Below are positions 45,500 to 57,516 of a DNA stretch of 64,000 nt, one piece after another. A program made the position numbers and the translations under genes. The stretch comes from Manis javanica (taxonomy: Eukaryota > Chordata > Mammalia > Pholidota > Manidae), in NCBI RefSeq assembly GCF_040802235.1, contig NC_133169.1, forward strand, positions 47,003,034 through 47,067,033. Reading direction: 5' to 3'. Under the pieces are notes generated by a model. That model made no database searches. It was not told the DNA's origin and worked only from the letters and a program-made list of their open reading frames with translations. How positions within the stretch are numbered: the stretch's first letter is position 1; each line of letters opens with the position of its first letter.

Positions 45500-46790
45500 G
45501 AGTAGATAGAAATATAATAAGAACCAAACAGAAACTCTGGATCTGAAGACTACAATGAGTGAATGAAAAATGAATTTGAGAATATGACAGCAGACTTCAA
45601 CAACCCCAAAAAGGAACTCGTGATTCAAAGACAGATTATTTGAAATTATGCAGCCAAAGTAGAGTAAAGACAAAAGAATGACAAGTAGTGACTTAATCCT
45701 ATGTGAATTATGAAAACCACCAAAAGGAGAAATGTATTCATTTTGAAGTTCCAGAAGAAAAAAAGATGGAGAAGAGACAGGAGGTATAATCCAATTTCAT
45801 GAAAATCATAAATTCCCAGACTATTATTAAATATTTAAAATAATATGTTATTATTAAACATAGTTAAACTTAAAAAATACTAAATTTAAGAGTTGCAATA
45901 GAAAAACATAATTTCACATATATGAAGAATCCTCTCAAAGCTGTCAGTGATATTTTAGCAGGAACTTGCAGGCCAGTGAGAGTGGTATATGTTCAATGTG
46001 GTGAAAAAGAAACTGACAGCCAAGAATACTTTACCCAGAAAAAGTGTCCTTTAAAAATGAAGGTGGGATAGACTTCCCAAGAAAATCAGAAGCTGAGGGA
46101 GGTCATGCTCACTAGGTCTGGCTTATAAGAAAAGGTGGAAGGAGTTCTTCAGGTTGAAATATGTAATGAGGAATGTGAAAACACTTGAAAATATCAAACA
46201 TTTCTAAAGATCATTATATATTCAAAGTCAAAATATGATAATATTATAATATGGTGGCATACTGTCACTTATGTTGGATATTAAGGTAAATGGAAACAAA
46301 TTACAAATAAATAAAGCTTTGATAATTTTATAATAAATACAAAATATAAAAAGACATAAATTGTGATATCAAAAGCATAAAATATGGGGGGTGGGAGTAA
46401 AAAGTAGAGTTTTCCAATTCAAGATAAGTCGTTATAAGTTTAAAATTGAGACAGCAGTAGCTAGACTAATCAAAGTTTAAAAAAGAGGGGCCCAAACAAC
46501 AAAATTATAAATGGAAGAAGAGACATTACAACTGATGCCACAGAAATAATTTAAAAATCCTAAGAAGCTACTATGAACAGCTATCCACTAACAAGTGGGG
46601 CAGGCTAGATGAAATAGAAACATTTAGTAGAAACACAGAAACTACTAACACTTGATCAGAAAGAATTAGAAAAACAGATCAGAACAATTATTAATAAGAA
46701 TATTGAATAAGTGATCACAAACACCCCAATGAAGAGAATCCCAGAACCAGATGACATCATAGATAAATTTTACCAAGATGGGCATAATGA
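45500..46790 (+). repeat. Ancient L1 (L1M-type) fragments
   Basis: 45900-46200 has the phrases 'gaatactttacccagaaaaa', 'cttcccaagaaaatcagaagctgagg' and 'ggagttcttcaggttgaaat', typical of old L1 sequence. 46490-46785 reads as a decayed ORF2 stretch ('gctactatgaacagctat', 'aaacatttagtagaaacaca', 'cccagaaccagatgacatca', the last being the P-G-P-D-G region). No frame survives. Confidence 0.6.
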
Positions 46791-46984
46791 TGACAAAATG
46801 GTGTCTATGAGCAGCCTCAGCCCCCAAGAATGGTAAACTGTCCACGTCCCACAGGACTCACATTCGGGTATCCCATGCTCATGCCTGAGCCCTTGGTCCA
46901 GAATGTACCCCTGGTTCTGGGTGCAACAATAATGGTGATGATGATAATGATGTTAATAATGTCATAAGAATAATAAGCCAGGAA

Positions 46985-47115
46985 GGAACTCCATTCATAT
47001 TCATATACTTAATGATCCCAAAAATGAGAAACTGAGGCACAGGGAGATTAAGTGACCTGCCTAAGGTGTAAAGCAGTGCAGTGGGGGTTCAGAGGCTGAG
47101 ACCCAGCTCATCTGT
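46985..47115 (-). repeat. MIR SINE remnant
   Basis: 'gagaaactgaggcacaggga', then 'ttaagtgacctgcctaaggt' and a further 'cagtgggggttcagaggctgagac', is a clear match to the MIR core. Its paralog in copy A is at 6900-7010. Strand uncertain. Confidence 0.7.
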
Positions 47116-47346
47116 GACCTTCACCACAGAATACAGCCTCTGACTGTGATGAGGACAAACTGCTCCATGAAGAAAATATCTGATGACAAAGAGAAAAATG
47201 AAATCAACATCCATCTTTAAAGGGCAGCCATAAAATTATTCTGCTGTTCATGCTTTTTTTTTTATCCCCGAATGACACACAAAGTTTTAAGGAAAACACC
47301 AAGGACCTACAATGGTGTCTGAGGATAACGTCATCTCGTTAATTAC

Positions 47347-47358
47347 CGACAAGGTGGC
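47347..47358 (+). promoter_or_regulatory. Decayed CTCF-core-like motif (copy B)
   Basis: CGACAAGGTGGC, two mismatches from CCASYAGRKGGC, aligned exactly with the full match in copy A (context 'aattac..' versus 'aattat..'). Listed only for the comparison. Confidence 0.2.
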
Positions 47359-48139
47359 AGAAGGATGATGCCGAGCTGGCCCCACAGTCACACCTACTGG
47401 ACATCTAGATGGATTTGGATATAATCCCCTAGAGATTTTCATTTATTGATAGATTTCTCTTCCTGTGGAAACAGGTCATCACACCAAGGAATGAAGGGGA
47501 GAAAAATAAAAGTCTCAAATACAATCAGAAATGTTTCTGAGTTTATCACCTGAAGTATAAACTACTTAGTGAATCAAGAGCGACCCAATGAGGTTTGTGC
47601 CCTGGGAACACGCAGAAGGGCAGCCAGATGACAAAGGCAGAACTCACTTCACCTCAAGGAGCAACAGTCACAGTCAGAAAATCTGTGTCCAGAAAATCCT
47701 CTCCAGTCTCTGACTTTGGATTGACTTATTTCTCTCTTTGAAATGGGCACTGAGACATTAGAAAACACCCAAGGCTCTCAGCCTAGATATAACAAAACCA
47801 AGACTGAAACTTCAGTGGGTTTAACTACTATAATGTTATAAACTGTACAGGCATTCTACTTGCCTCTAAAATTAGAGGATGGTTGGAAGTAATTTAAGTA
47901 CATTTAAATGTGAATAGGTAAATTTTATAAAAATGATCTGTCAAGAAGATGAATGACTGCTTATTGGGAATACACAAAAAGCAAATTCAGTGGAAGTCTG
48001 AACATTTTAATAAAGTTTATTGAACACTAAATATACCTTCTGACTTAGGGCAAGAGCACTTTATACACTGCAAGAATCCAACGTGTAAGTAGAGAAGCCA
48101 GCACAAACCCATTTTAAAGATTGGATGTATTAGAGATAG

Positions 48140-48790
48140 GAGTGTCTTTTATAACTTTTTATTGAAAGATAGATTATATACAATATTACACCAGTTTCAG
48201 AGGAACACCAGTGATCATCAGTCATACACATTAGTAAGTGCTCACCATGATAAGTGCAGTTACCATTTATCACCTTACAAAGATAATGCAGTATTATTGG
48301 CTACATTCCCTACGCTCTACTTCCATGCTTGTGACTAAATTATTTTCTACTTTGAAATTTATACTTCTTTATCACCTTCACCTATTTTACCAATCTCCTG
48401 CCTCCTGGCAACCAAAAGTCCATTCTCTGTGTTTATGAGTCTACTTCTATTTTGTTTGCTTTGTTTTTCAGATTCCACCCATAAGTAAACCATATGATAT
48501 TCCTTTTTCTCTGAATTACCTCACTTAGCATGATTTCCTCCAGGTCCACCTATATTGCTGAAAATGCCAAGCTTTCTTTTTTACGGCTGAGCAGTATTTC
48601 ATTCTACATATGTACCACCTCTTCTTTATCCATTCATCCATTGATGGAAACTTCGGTTGTTTCTGTATCTTGGCTATTGGAAATAATGTGGCAATAAACA
48701 TAGGGATGCACATGTCATTTCAAATGAATGATTTTGTTTTCTTTGGGTAAATTCCCAGAAGTGGAAGTGCTGGGTTGTGTGGCTTTTCTA
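48140..48790 (-). mobile_element. 5'-truncated older L1, 3' end
   Basis: On the complement: 3' UTR ('gatagattatatacaatatt', 'ccagtttcagaggaacacc') then the end of ORF2, translated at 48525-48713 (FIATLFPIAKIQKQPKFPSM; DEWIKKRWYI), matching the C-terminal segment of L1-1 ORF2 (FIAALFTIAKNWKQPKCPSV). Specific to copy B. Confidence 0.8.
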
Positions 48791-50504
48791 TTTGAGATGA
48801 GGGTGTGCTTAACCAAAACCTGAAATTCTGTGTTGAAAGGACAGGATGTTATGCAATGAGGTCGAATTACGATGTATCAAACAAAGTCCACACTGAGGAA
48901 AATGTTGGTTATACAACCTTTAATTAACAAAGGGACCAGTCCATTGAGACAAACCACTGTGAACACATATTACATGCTGGAAATGGGAGGCACTAGAGAC
49001 CATACATGATCATGACATGGTTTTCACACAAGGAATGCTGACTCTGTGGAAGTAGTGATAACAGCTATTGCTGCCCTTATTCTTCCCATTGTTGCCATAA
49101 TTAATTGGAAGTAACACATCGAGGGCTTAGTCACCAGACTGAGCACACTTACTGGACTATCTGACAAACATGCTTATGCCACATTCATAAATTAATCCTA
49201 AGTAAGGATCCTAGAGCAACCCTACAAACCCTAATACCTCCACCTTCTTCACTTACTGTCTTGACCCTTTTCTCCTCTCCAATTTTTAACAAGTCCTCCC
49301 TGTTCTTCAGAAATAGAAGCTCTCCTTGATTCTATCTACACTGAGAAAATATTCATAAGAAGAGAATTTAATTGTGTAATATATGCTCTGCTTTACCTCC
49401 TGCTGCAGTCAATGAACTAGCCGTACTTGCAGAAAAGATCAAACTCTCCTTCCCTATTCTTGTTTTTGTGCTCTCTGCCATTCTCAAAAGTCATCCCTCT
49501 GGAGATTGCCTTCATTTCTCACTCGTATTCAATTTACTCTTTGAATTGAATCCTTCCCTTAAACAAAGATCTGTGATATCTCACAGTAATAAAAAGCTCA
49601 TTGATACCACTTGATATCACATGACCTTCCAGGTCCTGCTCCATTTATCAGCTCTCATTTACAAAAAGAAAAAGAGAAAGTATATCTTTACTTTAGTCAT
49701 TGTGTTTATTTCCTTTCTACTTTACCATTTACTCTCTGAGCACAGCTACACTGAAATTTCTTTTATTAAGGACACAAATAATACCAATGTTGGCAAACAC
49801 AAGGTTCAACTCTCAGTCATTGTAACCCAACTAGAAACTGCAACTGTCGCAGAGAATCACACTCTGAATCTTTGAACATTTTCCTTGCCTGTGTCTAAAA
49901 TATTACTCTTTCTTATTCCATCATAACCTGTCTCTTGCCTGATTTACTTCTCAGTGGAACCAGTTACCCCAGGTCTCTATCTCAGACCATTTTTCTTACC
50001 TAATTTGTCACAACAAATGTGATGTTTTCAGGTAATCCTTTTACTCTGAAGATTACTAAATGTAAGCCTTCAGTCCAGAACTTTAATATGATTTTCAAGT
50101 GACTTCATACACCTAATAGACATTTAAAATTTGTTTCAACTGAATTCTTGATTTCTCCTGAAACCTGACACTCTAGAAGTTTTAAGTCTCAGTGAGTAGA
50201 AATTGCACTGTCCATTCACTTGAGCCCAAACTAGAGTTACCTGCACTCCACTCTCTCTCCTGAAAGACATCCTTTCTGTGAGCTAAACACTCTTGTGTCA
50301 CCACCCTACTTAACCCATCTCTGAAGCCCTTTAAATTGTCTTCATGCATCCTAGTTACATAATCTGTCTGCAATATTCTCAATATTATTGGTACATTGAT
50401 CCTTTTAAAACTGTGTGTCTCATCATATCACATCTCTGCAGTAAATTCTTTCAGAGCTAACCATCTCAAAACAAAGCCAATAATGCATCCATAATTGGTA
50501 CCAT

Positions 50505-52003
50505 GGAAATACAAAGAAACATTAGAGCATACTATAAAAAATTTTATGCCAATGAATTGGACAACCAAGAAAAAATGGATATCTTTCTAGAAAAATATAA
50601 CCTTTCAAGACTGACCAAGGAAGAAACAAAAAATATGAGCGGACCAATTGCCAGAACTGATTTGGTAATCAAAAAACTACCTAAGAGCAAAACTCCTGGA
50701 CCAGATGGTTTCACTGCTGAATTTTGTCAAATATTTAAAGAAGTGCTAATACACATCCTCCTTAAAGTTTTCCAAAAAGTAGAAGAGGAGGGAATACTTC
50801 CAAACTCATTCAATGAGGCTTCCATCACTCAATGCCAAAACCAGACAAACATACAGCAAAAAAAAATTACAGACCTATGTGCCTGATGAACATAGATGCA
50901 AAAATCCTCTACAAAATATTATACACAGAATTCAAAAAATACATCAAAAATATCATCCATCATGACCAAGTGGGATTCATCCCAGGGATGCAAGGATGGT
51001 ACAATATTTATAAATCAATCAACATCATACAACATGTCAACAGAAAGAACAAAAAAATCACATAATCATCTCAATAGATGCTGGAAAAGCATTTGACAAA
51101 ATTCAACACCCATTCATGATAAAAATTCAATAAAATGGGTATAGAGGGTATATAACTCAACATAATAAAGGGCATGCATGACAAATCCACAGCCAACATA
51201 CTTAACAGTGTAAAGCTAAAAGCTTTTCCTCTAAGATCGAGAACAAGACAAGGATGCCCACTCTCATCACTTTGTTCAACATTGTACTGGAGGTGGTAGC
51301 CATAGTATTCAGAGAGCACAAATAAATAAAAGGCACCCAAACTGGTAAGGAAAAAGTTAAGCTGTCACTGTTTATAGATGACATATAAAATATAGAAAAT
51401 CCTAAAGCATCCACCAAAAAACTATTATAACTAATAACTGAATTCAGTAAAGTTGCAGGATATAAAATAAATACACAGAAATCTGTTGTATTCCTGTATA
51501 CAAAGAATTAGCAGAAAGAAAAATCAGGAAAACAACCCCATTTACAACTGCATCAAAAGAATAAAATACCTATGAATATACCTAACCAAGGAGGTGAAAG
51601 ACCTATACCTTGAAAACTACAGGATACTATTAAGAGAAATCATGGAAGCCACCAGTAAATGGAAATACATCCCATGCTCATGGATAAGAAGAATTAATAT
51701 TGTTAATCTACAGATTCAATATAATCCCTATCAAAATACCAACAGCATTCTTCAATGAACTAGAACAAATAGTTCTAAAATTCATATGGAACCACAAAAG
51801 ACCCCAAATAGCCAAAGCAATCCTAAGAAGAACAAAGCTGGGGGGATTACAGTCTCTGACTTCAAGCTCTACTAGAAAGCTACAGTAGTCAAAACAATTT
51901 GGTACTGGGACAAGAACAAACCCATAGATGAATAGAACAGAATAGAGAGTCCAGATATAAACCCACACATATGTGGTTAATAAATGTACAATAAAGGAGT
52001 CGT
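50505..52003 (+). mobile_element. Internal L1 ORF2 fragment, opposite strand
   Basis: About 1.5 kb of ORF2 on +, the reverse of L1-1 and L1-2. Contains SKTPGPDGFTAEF (50680-50730), [15 protein letters not shown] and [17 protein letters not shown] (50845-51010), 'LSLFIDD' near 51360 where F-A-D-D has become F-I-D-D, and [20 protein letters not shown] (51720-51780). It lacks the 5' part, the 3' UTR and a poly(A) tail. Frames shift several times. It sits exactly where copy B loses synteny with the receptor-bearing part of copy A. Confidence 0.85.
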
Positions 52004-52009
52004 TCCTCA

Positions 52010-53900
52010 CTTAAAAAATGGGCATTGGAGCAGCTCCTGACCTCAGAATGTCATTGTGAGAATTCTTTGGAAGGTGCTCATAATAGTACTGACACATATG
52101 TTATCAAAAGGTAGGACTTGGTCTATCATTTCTAAGATCCCCCCTCACTCAAAGTATGTCTCTCCCCACTTTTAGTCATTGTGGAAATAAAACAGACTCC
52201 AGAATATAAAAAACAAGTTATTAAATTCTGAACTTGAAAATGACCAGTATTTAACTTTGTTTTAGTTACTTTAATCTTTTTAACCCTAGTTTTCCCAATA
52301 TATAAAGAAGACATTATAGGAAATGTACTATCATTGATCATTTTTTAGATTATACACCTCATATTATAAAAGCATTTCTTGTCATTTTAAGAAATAGTGT
52401 TGGCTTAGTTCTCTATCTTGAGACTGGAACTATGTAATATATGCACATTATGATCTTGTTCATAAAATTAATCAAAGATAAAGAATTTCACAATCTTTCA
52501 AATTATAAAGGGCCATTATTTTCAGGCAGCCCTGACTTTGGTCAAATTTGTATTATTCTTTCTTTCATGGAAGTGTCCTAAGATTATGCAGGGCAGCATG
52601 TTTCCTGATTTCATCTTTCTACATTTATTGGTTTCCCATTAAAACCACTGCTCATTGCAGTTAAGCACTGTGGAAATTCAGGAAAAGAACAATTTGATGG
52701 TATAAACTGATATATGTCCTCCTAAGCCTGGTTCTAACATCTAAATTTTCAGTCAGTACAGAAGATGTTTTCTGTCTCCACAGCTGAGCCACTGCCTGCC
52801 TCTGCTGCTTAATTCCTATTTGTTCAAAGGAAGAATGAATAATGATGATAACTTACATATTTCTTTGCAGGGACCATGTTTCTGAATACTTAACTAGAAA
52901 TTGCATCAGAATTGGAGAAGTTGGAAATAATTTTGCTAAGGTTCTTTTGGCTGTAGCTTCACCCTTGACAGGCAGTTCTGCATGAGCGTGCCCTCGCCAC
53001 CTGATTGCTCAGACTGCAAGTGTCACCTGCAACTCTTCAAACCTGGATTTCCCAGGAAAAAGGGGGAAAAAAGGGCACTAACATTAAAATTAACATTTTT
53101 GAGCCCTAAGCCTTATAAAATGAAATGACATTTGTTTATTTGTAGAACTAATCATTTAAACACATATTATATTCAGGAAAAGTATTGGTGTTTGTGGATG
53201 CACCGAAACAGTTAAGATTCCTGTCCTTGCTTATGTGATGAGGAAGATCTAATATAAACTGAATAAGCTTAAGATCTAAGCAGAGAAAATGAAATGAAGC
53301 AATATGAGATCCTCAGAATTGATGCTATGGGTATTTATCAGTCACTTTTATATTCTTCACCAGTGGTGCAAGACAAAATAATATAGCAGAAACAGAAACC
53401 TCATTTATTTTTCTAAACTCTGGGATTTTAAAGGGTGTTTGGTGAATGTGTGATGAAACCATGGCAGTCACGCAGGTTTAACAGGCTCTCCCCACAACAA
53501 AATCCCAACTAAAAATTAATTTTAAATGCTTACATTTTAGTTAATTATATACTTTTGAATCAGCCTGTCATTTTAGTTAAATAACCTATCAATGCCATGA
53601 CATTAACCATTATTATCATTGTCCTGCCTAATGTAAAACACTTCTGTTCAGGTCAGGGTCTGACCCTACAGCCTCTCGGGGTCACACTGTTATCAGGCTT
53701 CACTCACCAGGACTTCACTTTATTCAGAGTGAGAAACCTCACTTGGCAGGGACGTATTGTCACTTCTCGGCAACAGAGGACTGAATTCTCTTCTTCATGC
53801 TCAATAATCATCTAATTATTTTCATTTTCTTGGTCAGTCCTTCATCTGAAGCCTTCCTGGATATTTAATCAAGCTTAAGTAGTTAATAACTAGATTTCAT
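52010..53900 (+). repeat. Duplication copy B, block 2 (paired with 18560-21990)
   Basis: Counterpart of copy A block 2 without the L1 3' fragment and 1.1 kb insert of A. Starts right after the L1 ORF2 fragment: 'gaattctttggaaggtgctcataatagtac' near 52058 pairs with 'gagtctgtggtaaggctttcataacagtac' near 18665. No gene. Confidence 0.7.
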
Positions 53901-54099
53901 ATTATAGACTATTACTTTTTATTATCTTCCTTTGCTTATTTTTATGTTCTAAAAATATGCCTTTATAAAGAATAAATAAAATTAAGATGTAGAAGCAAGA
54001 GTTCAGTTGGTTTCCTGTCCATACCCCTCCCCTGTAGACAGGACCCCCAAGGGTCTGCCTCGCCTCTGGCTCTTGTTAGAACGGCCGAGTGTCACCCCA
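53901..54099. other. Short spacer in copy B
   Basis: Weakly alignable to the copy A flanks around 21990 and 23620-23775, i.e. the place into which the poly(A)-tailed retroposon and L1-1 inserted in copy A. Confidence 0.4.
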
Positions 54100-54900
54100 C
54101 AGAAGATGAACGTGGAGTTTTATAAGCATGTTACTCCACAGAGAATTTTTTCTCTAGGTCACTAGCAGGATTAACAGACTGGCAGCTGCACTTTGCACCA
54201 CATGCTTCTCTCTTTTCTATCAATTAACAGTAAGAATTGGCGTAAGAACACAAGACTGCAGGTCAGAAGACAAAGCTCTGAAGCTGCCATCTGCCTCTTG
54301 CAGAGGCAATCGTTTGCGCTCAGTCCCAGCTTCTCCATCTCCCCTCAGGCTGGTTCCTTCTCCAAATACTTGGTAGGACTTTGTAAAAATCAGGATCAAA
54401 ATCAGAGAATGCAGTTGAAGATGCTTTGAAAAATAGGGACAGTTTTCCCTTCATTCTTTTCCCCATAATCTAAAACAGTACCTGACATCTTCAGAGTGGA
54501 CACTTTTACATTTTGAATAATTGTAAATTGTTATAACTTAAAATTTTCATTACCAACTTACATATTTTTAATAAAGGGGAATATATAGTAACCAAAAATT
54601 ACCTTATATAAGAATTTGTTATGGTGACTGGGGAAAAATCCCTTATCCTTCCCTGTAAGGTAAGACTAGTCTTGTGGGTGAGGGGAGAAGACACCACAAT
54701 ATATATGATGTGATTTTTTAAAAATAATTGATTGCATTAAAGTATAGCACACAACAGAACAGTGCGTGCATGAGAAGTGGTGAGATTGGCAGATCGCCGT
54801 GAAGTGAACACACCCTCGCACCACTGAGTAGGGAATAGATGCCTGACCACATCCCGCAGGCCCTCCTTCCCTGCCCTGATCACTAATTCCTGTGAGACCT
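54100..54900 (+). repeat. Duplication copy B, blocks 3 and 4
   Basis: Pairs with 37690-38110, then 44346-44495, then 45006-45330 of copy A, in that order and uninterrupted here. 'gaataattgtaaattgttataac' to 'catatttttaataaagggg' (near 54515-54580) matches 'gaattattataaattattatttt' to 'catttttaataaggagg' (near 44368-44428), so copy B shows the state before L1-2 inserted. Confidence 0.65.
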
Positions 54901-56547
54901 CTAGGAACTTATCAGAACGCACCTCCTGTACCTGCTGCTTCTCAGATACATTTGAAATATTTAAAATTGTCTGTGTAAAATGTCCTTGTTACATGGGCAA
55001 AAGATTCATCTTGGGGATGTAAGAACAAAAGCCCTGTTAATATTGGTAATAACAGCCCAGGTCTAGGCAGGACTCTGAGGAAATGGGAAAGAAGACAAGT
55101 ACTCAGAGCAGAGCGGAAATGGGAATTGCAAAATGAAGGATTTTACAGAGGGAAAGATGAGGAGAGGCGCTAACAAGGCAAGAGAAGAAGAGAGGAGGAA
55201 GTACCAGTGCGGAGATGCAGAGAATGGAACTGAACTGAAGCAACATCGATGGGGCTTCACAATTTAATCCTGGGTAGTTGCTCCACTTGAAGAGATTTAT
55301 CCATCCAAGCCATTTTATAAGCTCTTTTCTGTTTTCTTGTTTGATTTTAGGGTAAGATCAAATTACTAGGAGTTTTCCAAGGCAAAATGTTTTAGCCTTG
55401 TGATTAGCATATTGATGAGAATATGTCTTGCTTACATCAGTATCAGTGGAGGAAACATTTTTTCCCTCTGTGTTGACACCAGAATGACATAGGCTGAGTA
55501 AACTTTCCTAGACATTGTAAAATAGCAAACCTCTCCCAAACACGCCCAACAGCCTTCTACCGATACAGAAAATAAATACTGGGTAAATGCAAACTTCTTT
55601 TTGGCTTGTCACATTTTAGAACCTCAGGTGCAGGAGAAAGTCACAATTAGGTAAATGGGTGGAGAAGGCTCGGTCAGTGTGGTCCTTATTTAGTTAATAT
55701 TCTATCAGCACCCTACATCTATCAAAACACCGCACTTAACTAAAAACTAATTAGAAGAAATATTTGTCTACCAGTACACCAGAGGGAGAGGCTGAGAATA
55801 GGAGAATTGACCAATGGAGCTGGGTTAACTGATAAAATATCTTGATTTCTTCATTCTATGTTTATCTATACCACAGTAATAAGGCATAAATGGAAGTTTT
55901 TGAAGGATTGTAGTAATGTTACTATCTTAAGACAGAAGTCAAACATTAACCAATTAATCAGTATATGTTTCCTGATTTCCCAGCATATATTAGACTAGCT
56001 ATGTGAATAAGGGCATTGTAAGTACCTATAGTTTAATTTCAGTGGTTAGAGAACACAAACATTCATAAAAGGTGACTAAGAAAATAGAACCCAAAATACA
56101 ATTGAGTTGTCCTAATAAATGTTTCCTCAATGCTGCCTCACTTTTACCATTAGAACATATTTAATTGGTACTGATGCCTGGCATTGAATCATTAAGGACA
56201 CGGTGACTGCTCCCTGTGTATCTCGTTCCAAAGTCGGTCAGCAATACGGACACAGAAGACACATGAACATGTGTAACACAGAAACACATTTATTCAGGAC
56301 TCTTCATAGGGATACTTGGCCTGCCTGGGATGATGAATAGTACTGTTTGCAGAGGATGGTCTCTCAAAGACAATGGTCTCTGAAAGATGTTTTTCAGTGA
56401 ATTCAGACAGGTTGGCTAATGCTGAGATGACCTGTTGGTAATTAACAATCATTAAAATGATGGTGAATATTTTTCAGAACCAAGGACATATTTTCTGGAA
56501 TAACTGTGCCTTTGGCCAGAACATAAGAGATGTTTGCACCAGCCCAT
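54901..56547. other. 3' flank of OR2T-like pseudogene
   Basis: Non-coding. I see no similarity by eye to the flank of the intact receptor at 10864. No repeat named. Confidence 0.4.
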
Positions 56548-57516
56548 CTAGGGTTTACTGGACGCATCCCCTGCTCTGATTCTCTGTGAGGAGGTGCATC
56601 TCCCCAGCACTTTCCTTAGAGCTGCAGCCACCTCTTTATTCCTCAAACTGTAGATGAGTGGGTTGAGCATGGGGCTGAGGATGGTGTGGAAGGCCGACAC
56701 AACCTTGTCTTTCTCTGGTGTGTGGTAGGAATGGGGAAGCACATTCATGTAGAAGGCTGCCCCATAGAAAATGCTCACCACCATAATATGGGAAGAGCAG
56801 GTAGCAAAGGCTTTGCGCCAGCCCTCAGCAGAGCTCATCCGATGGAAAGTGAGCAGGATGCGCGAGTAGGAGACAGAGATGACAGATACAGGGATGAGCA
56901 GCATGAGCACGCAGCAGGCATACATCATGGTCTCATAGAGCGATGTGTCCACACAGGAGAGCTTCAGCACAGCTGGAATCTCACAGAAGAAGTGATTGAT
57001 CTCTCGGGATCTGCAGTAAGGGAAACTCATGGTGAAGAGGGTGAGGAGGAATCCATCCAGGGAGCCACCAATCCAGGAGGCCACCACCATGAGCAGGCAA
57101 ATCCTGCGGGTCATGAGGAGAGGGTACCTGAGGGGCTTGCACACAGCCACATACCGGTTATAGGCCATGAGTCCCAGAAGGAGAAATTCGCCTCCAATCA
57201 GGGTCAGGTAAAGGAAGATCTGAAGCACACAGCCCAGGAAGGAGATGACCTTTTCCTTGGAGAGAAGATCTCACAGCAACTTGGGGACAGTGATGCAGAT
57301 ATAGACCGTGTCCATGATGGAGAGCTGGCTGAGCAAGAAGTACATGAGCGTGTGCAGGCGAGCATCCACGCGGATGAGCAGGATCATGAGGGCATTGGCC
57401 ATTATGGCCACGAGAAAGATGAAGAAGACCATGGCAAAGACAAGCCCAGGGGACGCAGGACAGGTGATGAGGCCCAGAAGGGTAAAGTCAGTGGAGTTCT
57501 GGGGAGCGGCCTCCAT
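56548..57516 (-). pseudogene. OR2T-like olfactory receptor, single nonsense codon
   Basis: Otherwise complete receptor frame of about 322 codons. It starts MEAAPQNSTDFTLLGL with N-glycosylation site NST, and runs through HTLMYFLLSQLS to VPKLL, where TGA (57271-57273) stops it at the end of TM2. The same frame resumes at once ([14 protein letters not shown]) and is open to the end: [10 protein letters not shown] (the D-R-Y aspartate is asparagine), the disulfide cysteines, [28 protein letters not shown] and [15 protein letters not shown], with a longer C-terminal tail than the intact gene. P to L in the PMY motif and D to N in D-R-Y are further departures. One point change separates it from an open gene, so it may be a recent or segregating pseudogene. 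Closest match in the window is the intact gene at 10864-11778. Confidence 0.92.

Larger units (their letters stand above)
46835..50490 (+). repeat. Duplication copy B, block 1 (paired with 6730-10090)
   Basis: Counterpart of copy A block 1, in the same orientation. Conserved in order: 'gaccttgg/ccagaatgtaccc' near 46900; the better-preserved MIR; the CTCF-like site; 'cacttcacctcaaggagcaac' near 47648; and the 49245-50460 stretch. Copy-specific: the L1 3' piece at 48140-48790. Block 1 ends at an L1 ORF2 fragment instead of continuing to a receptor gene. Confidence 0.75.
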
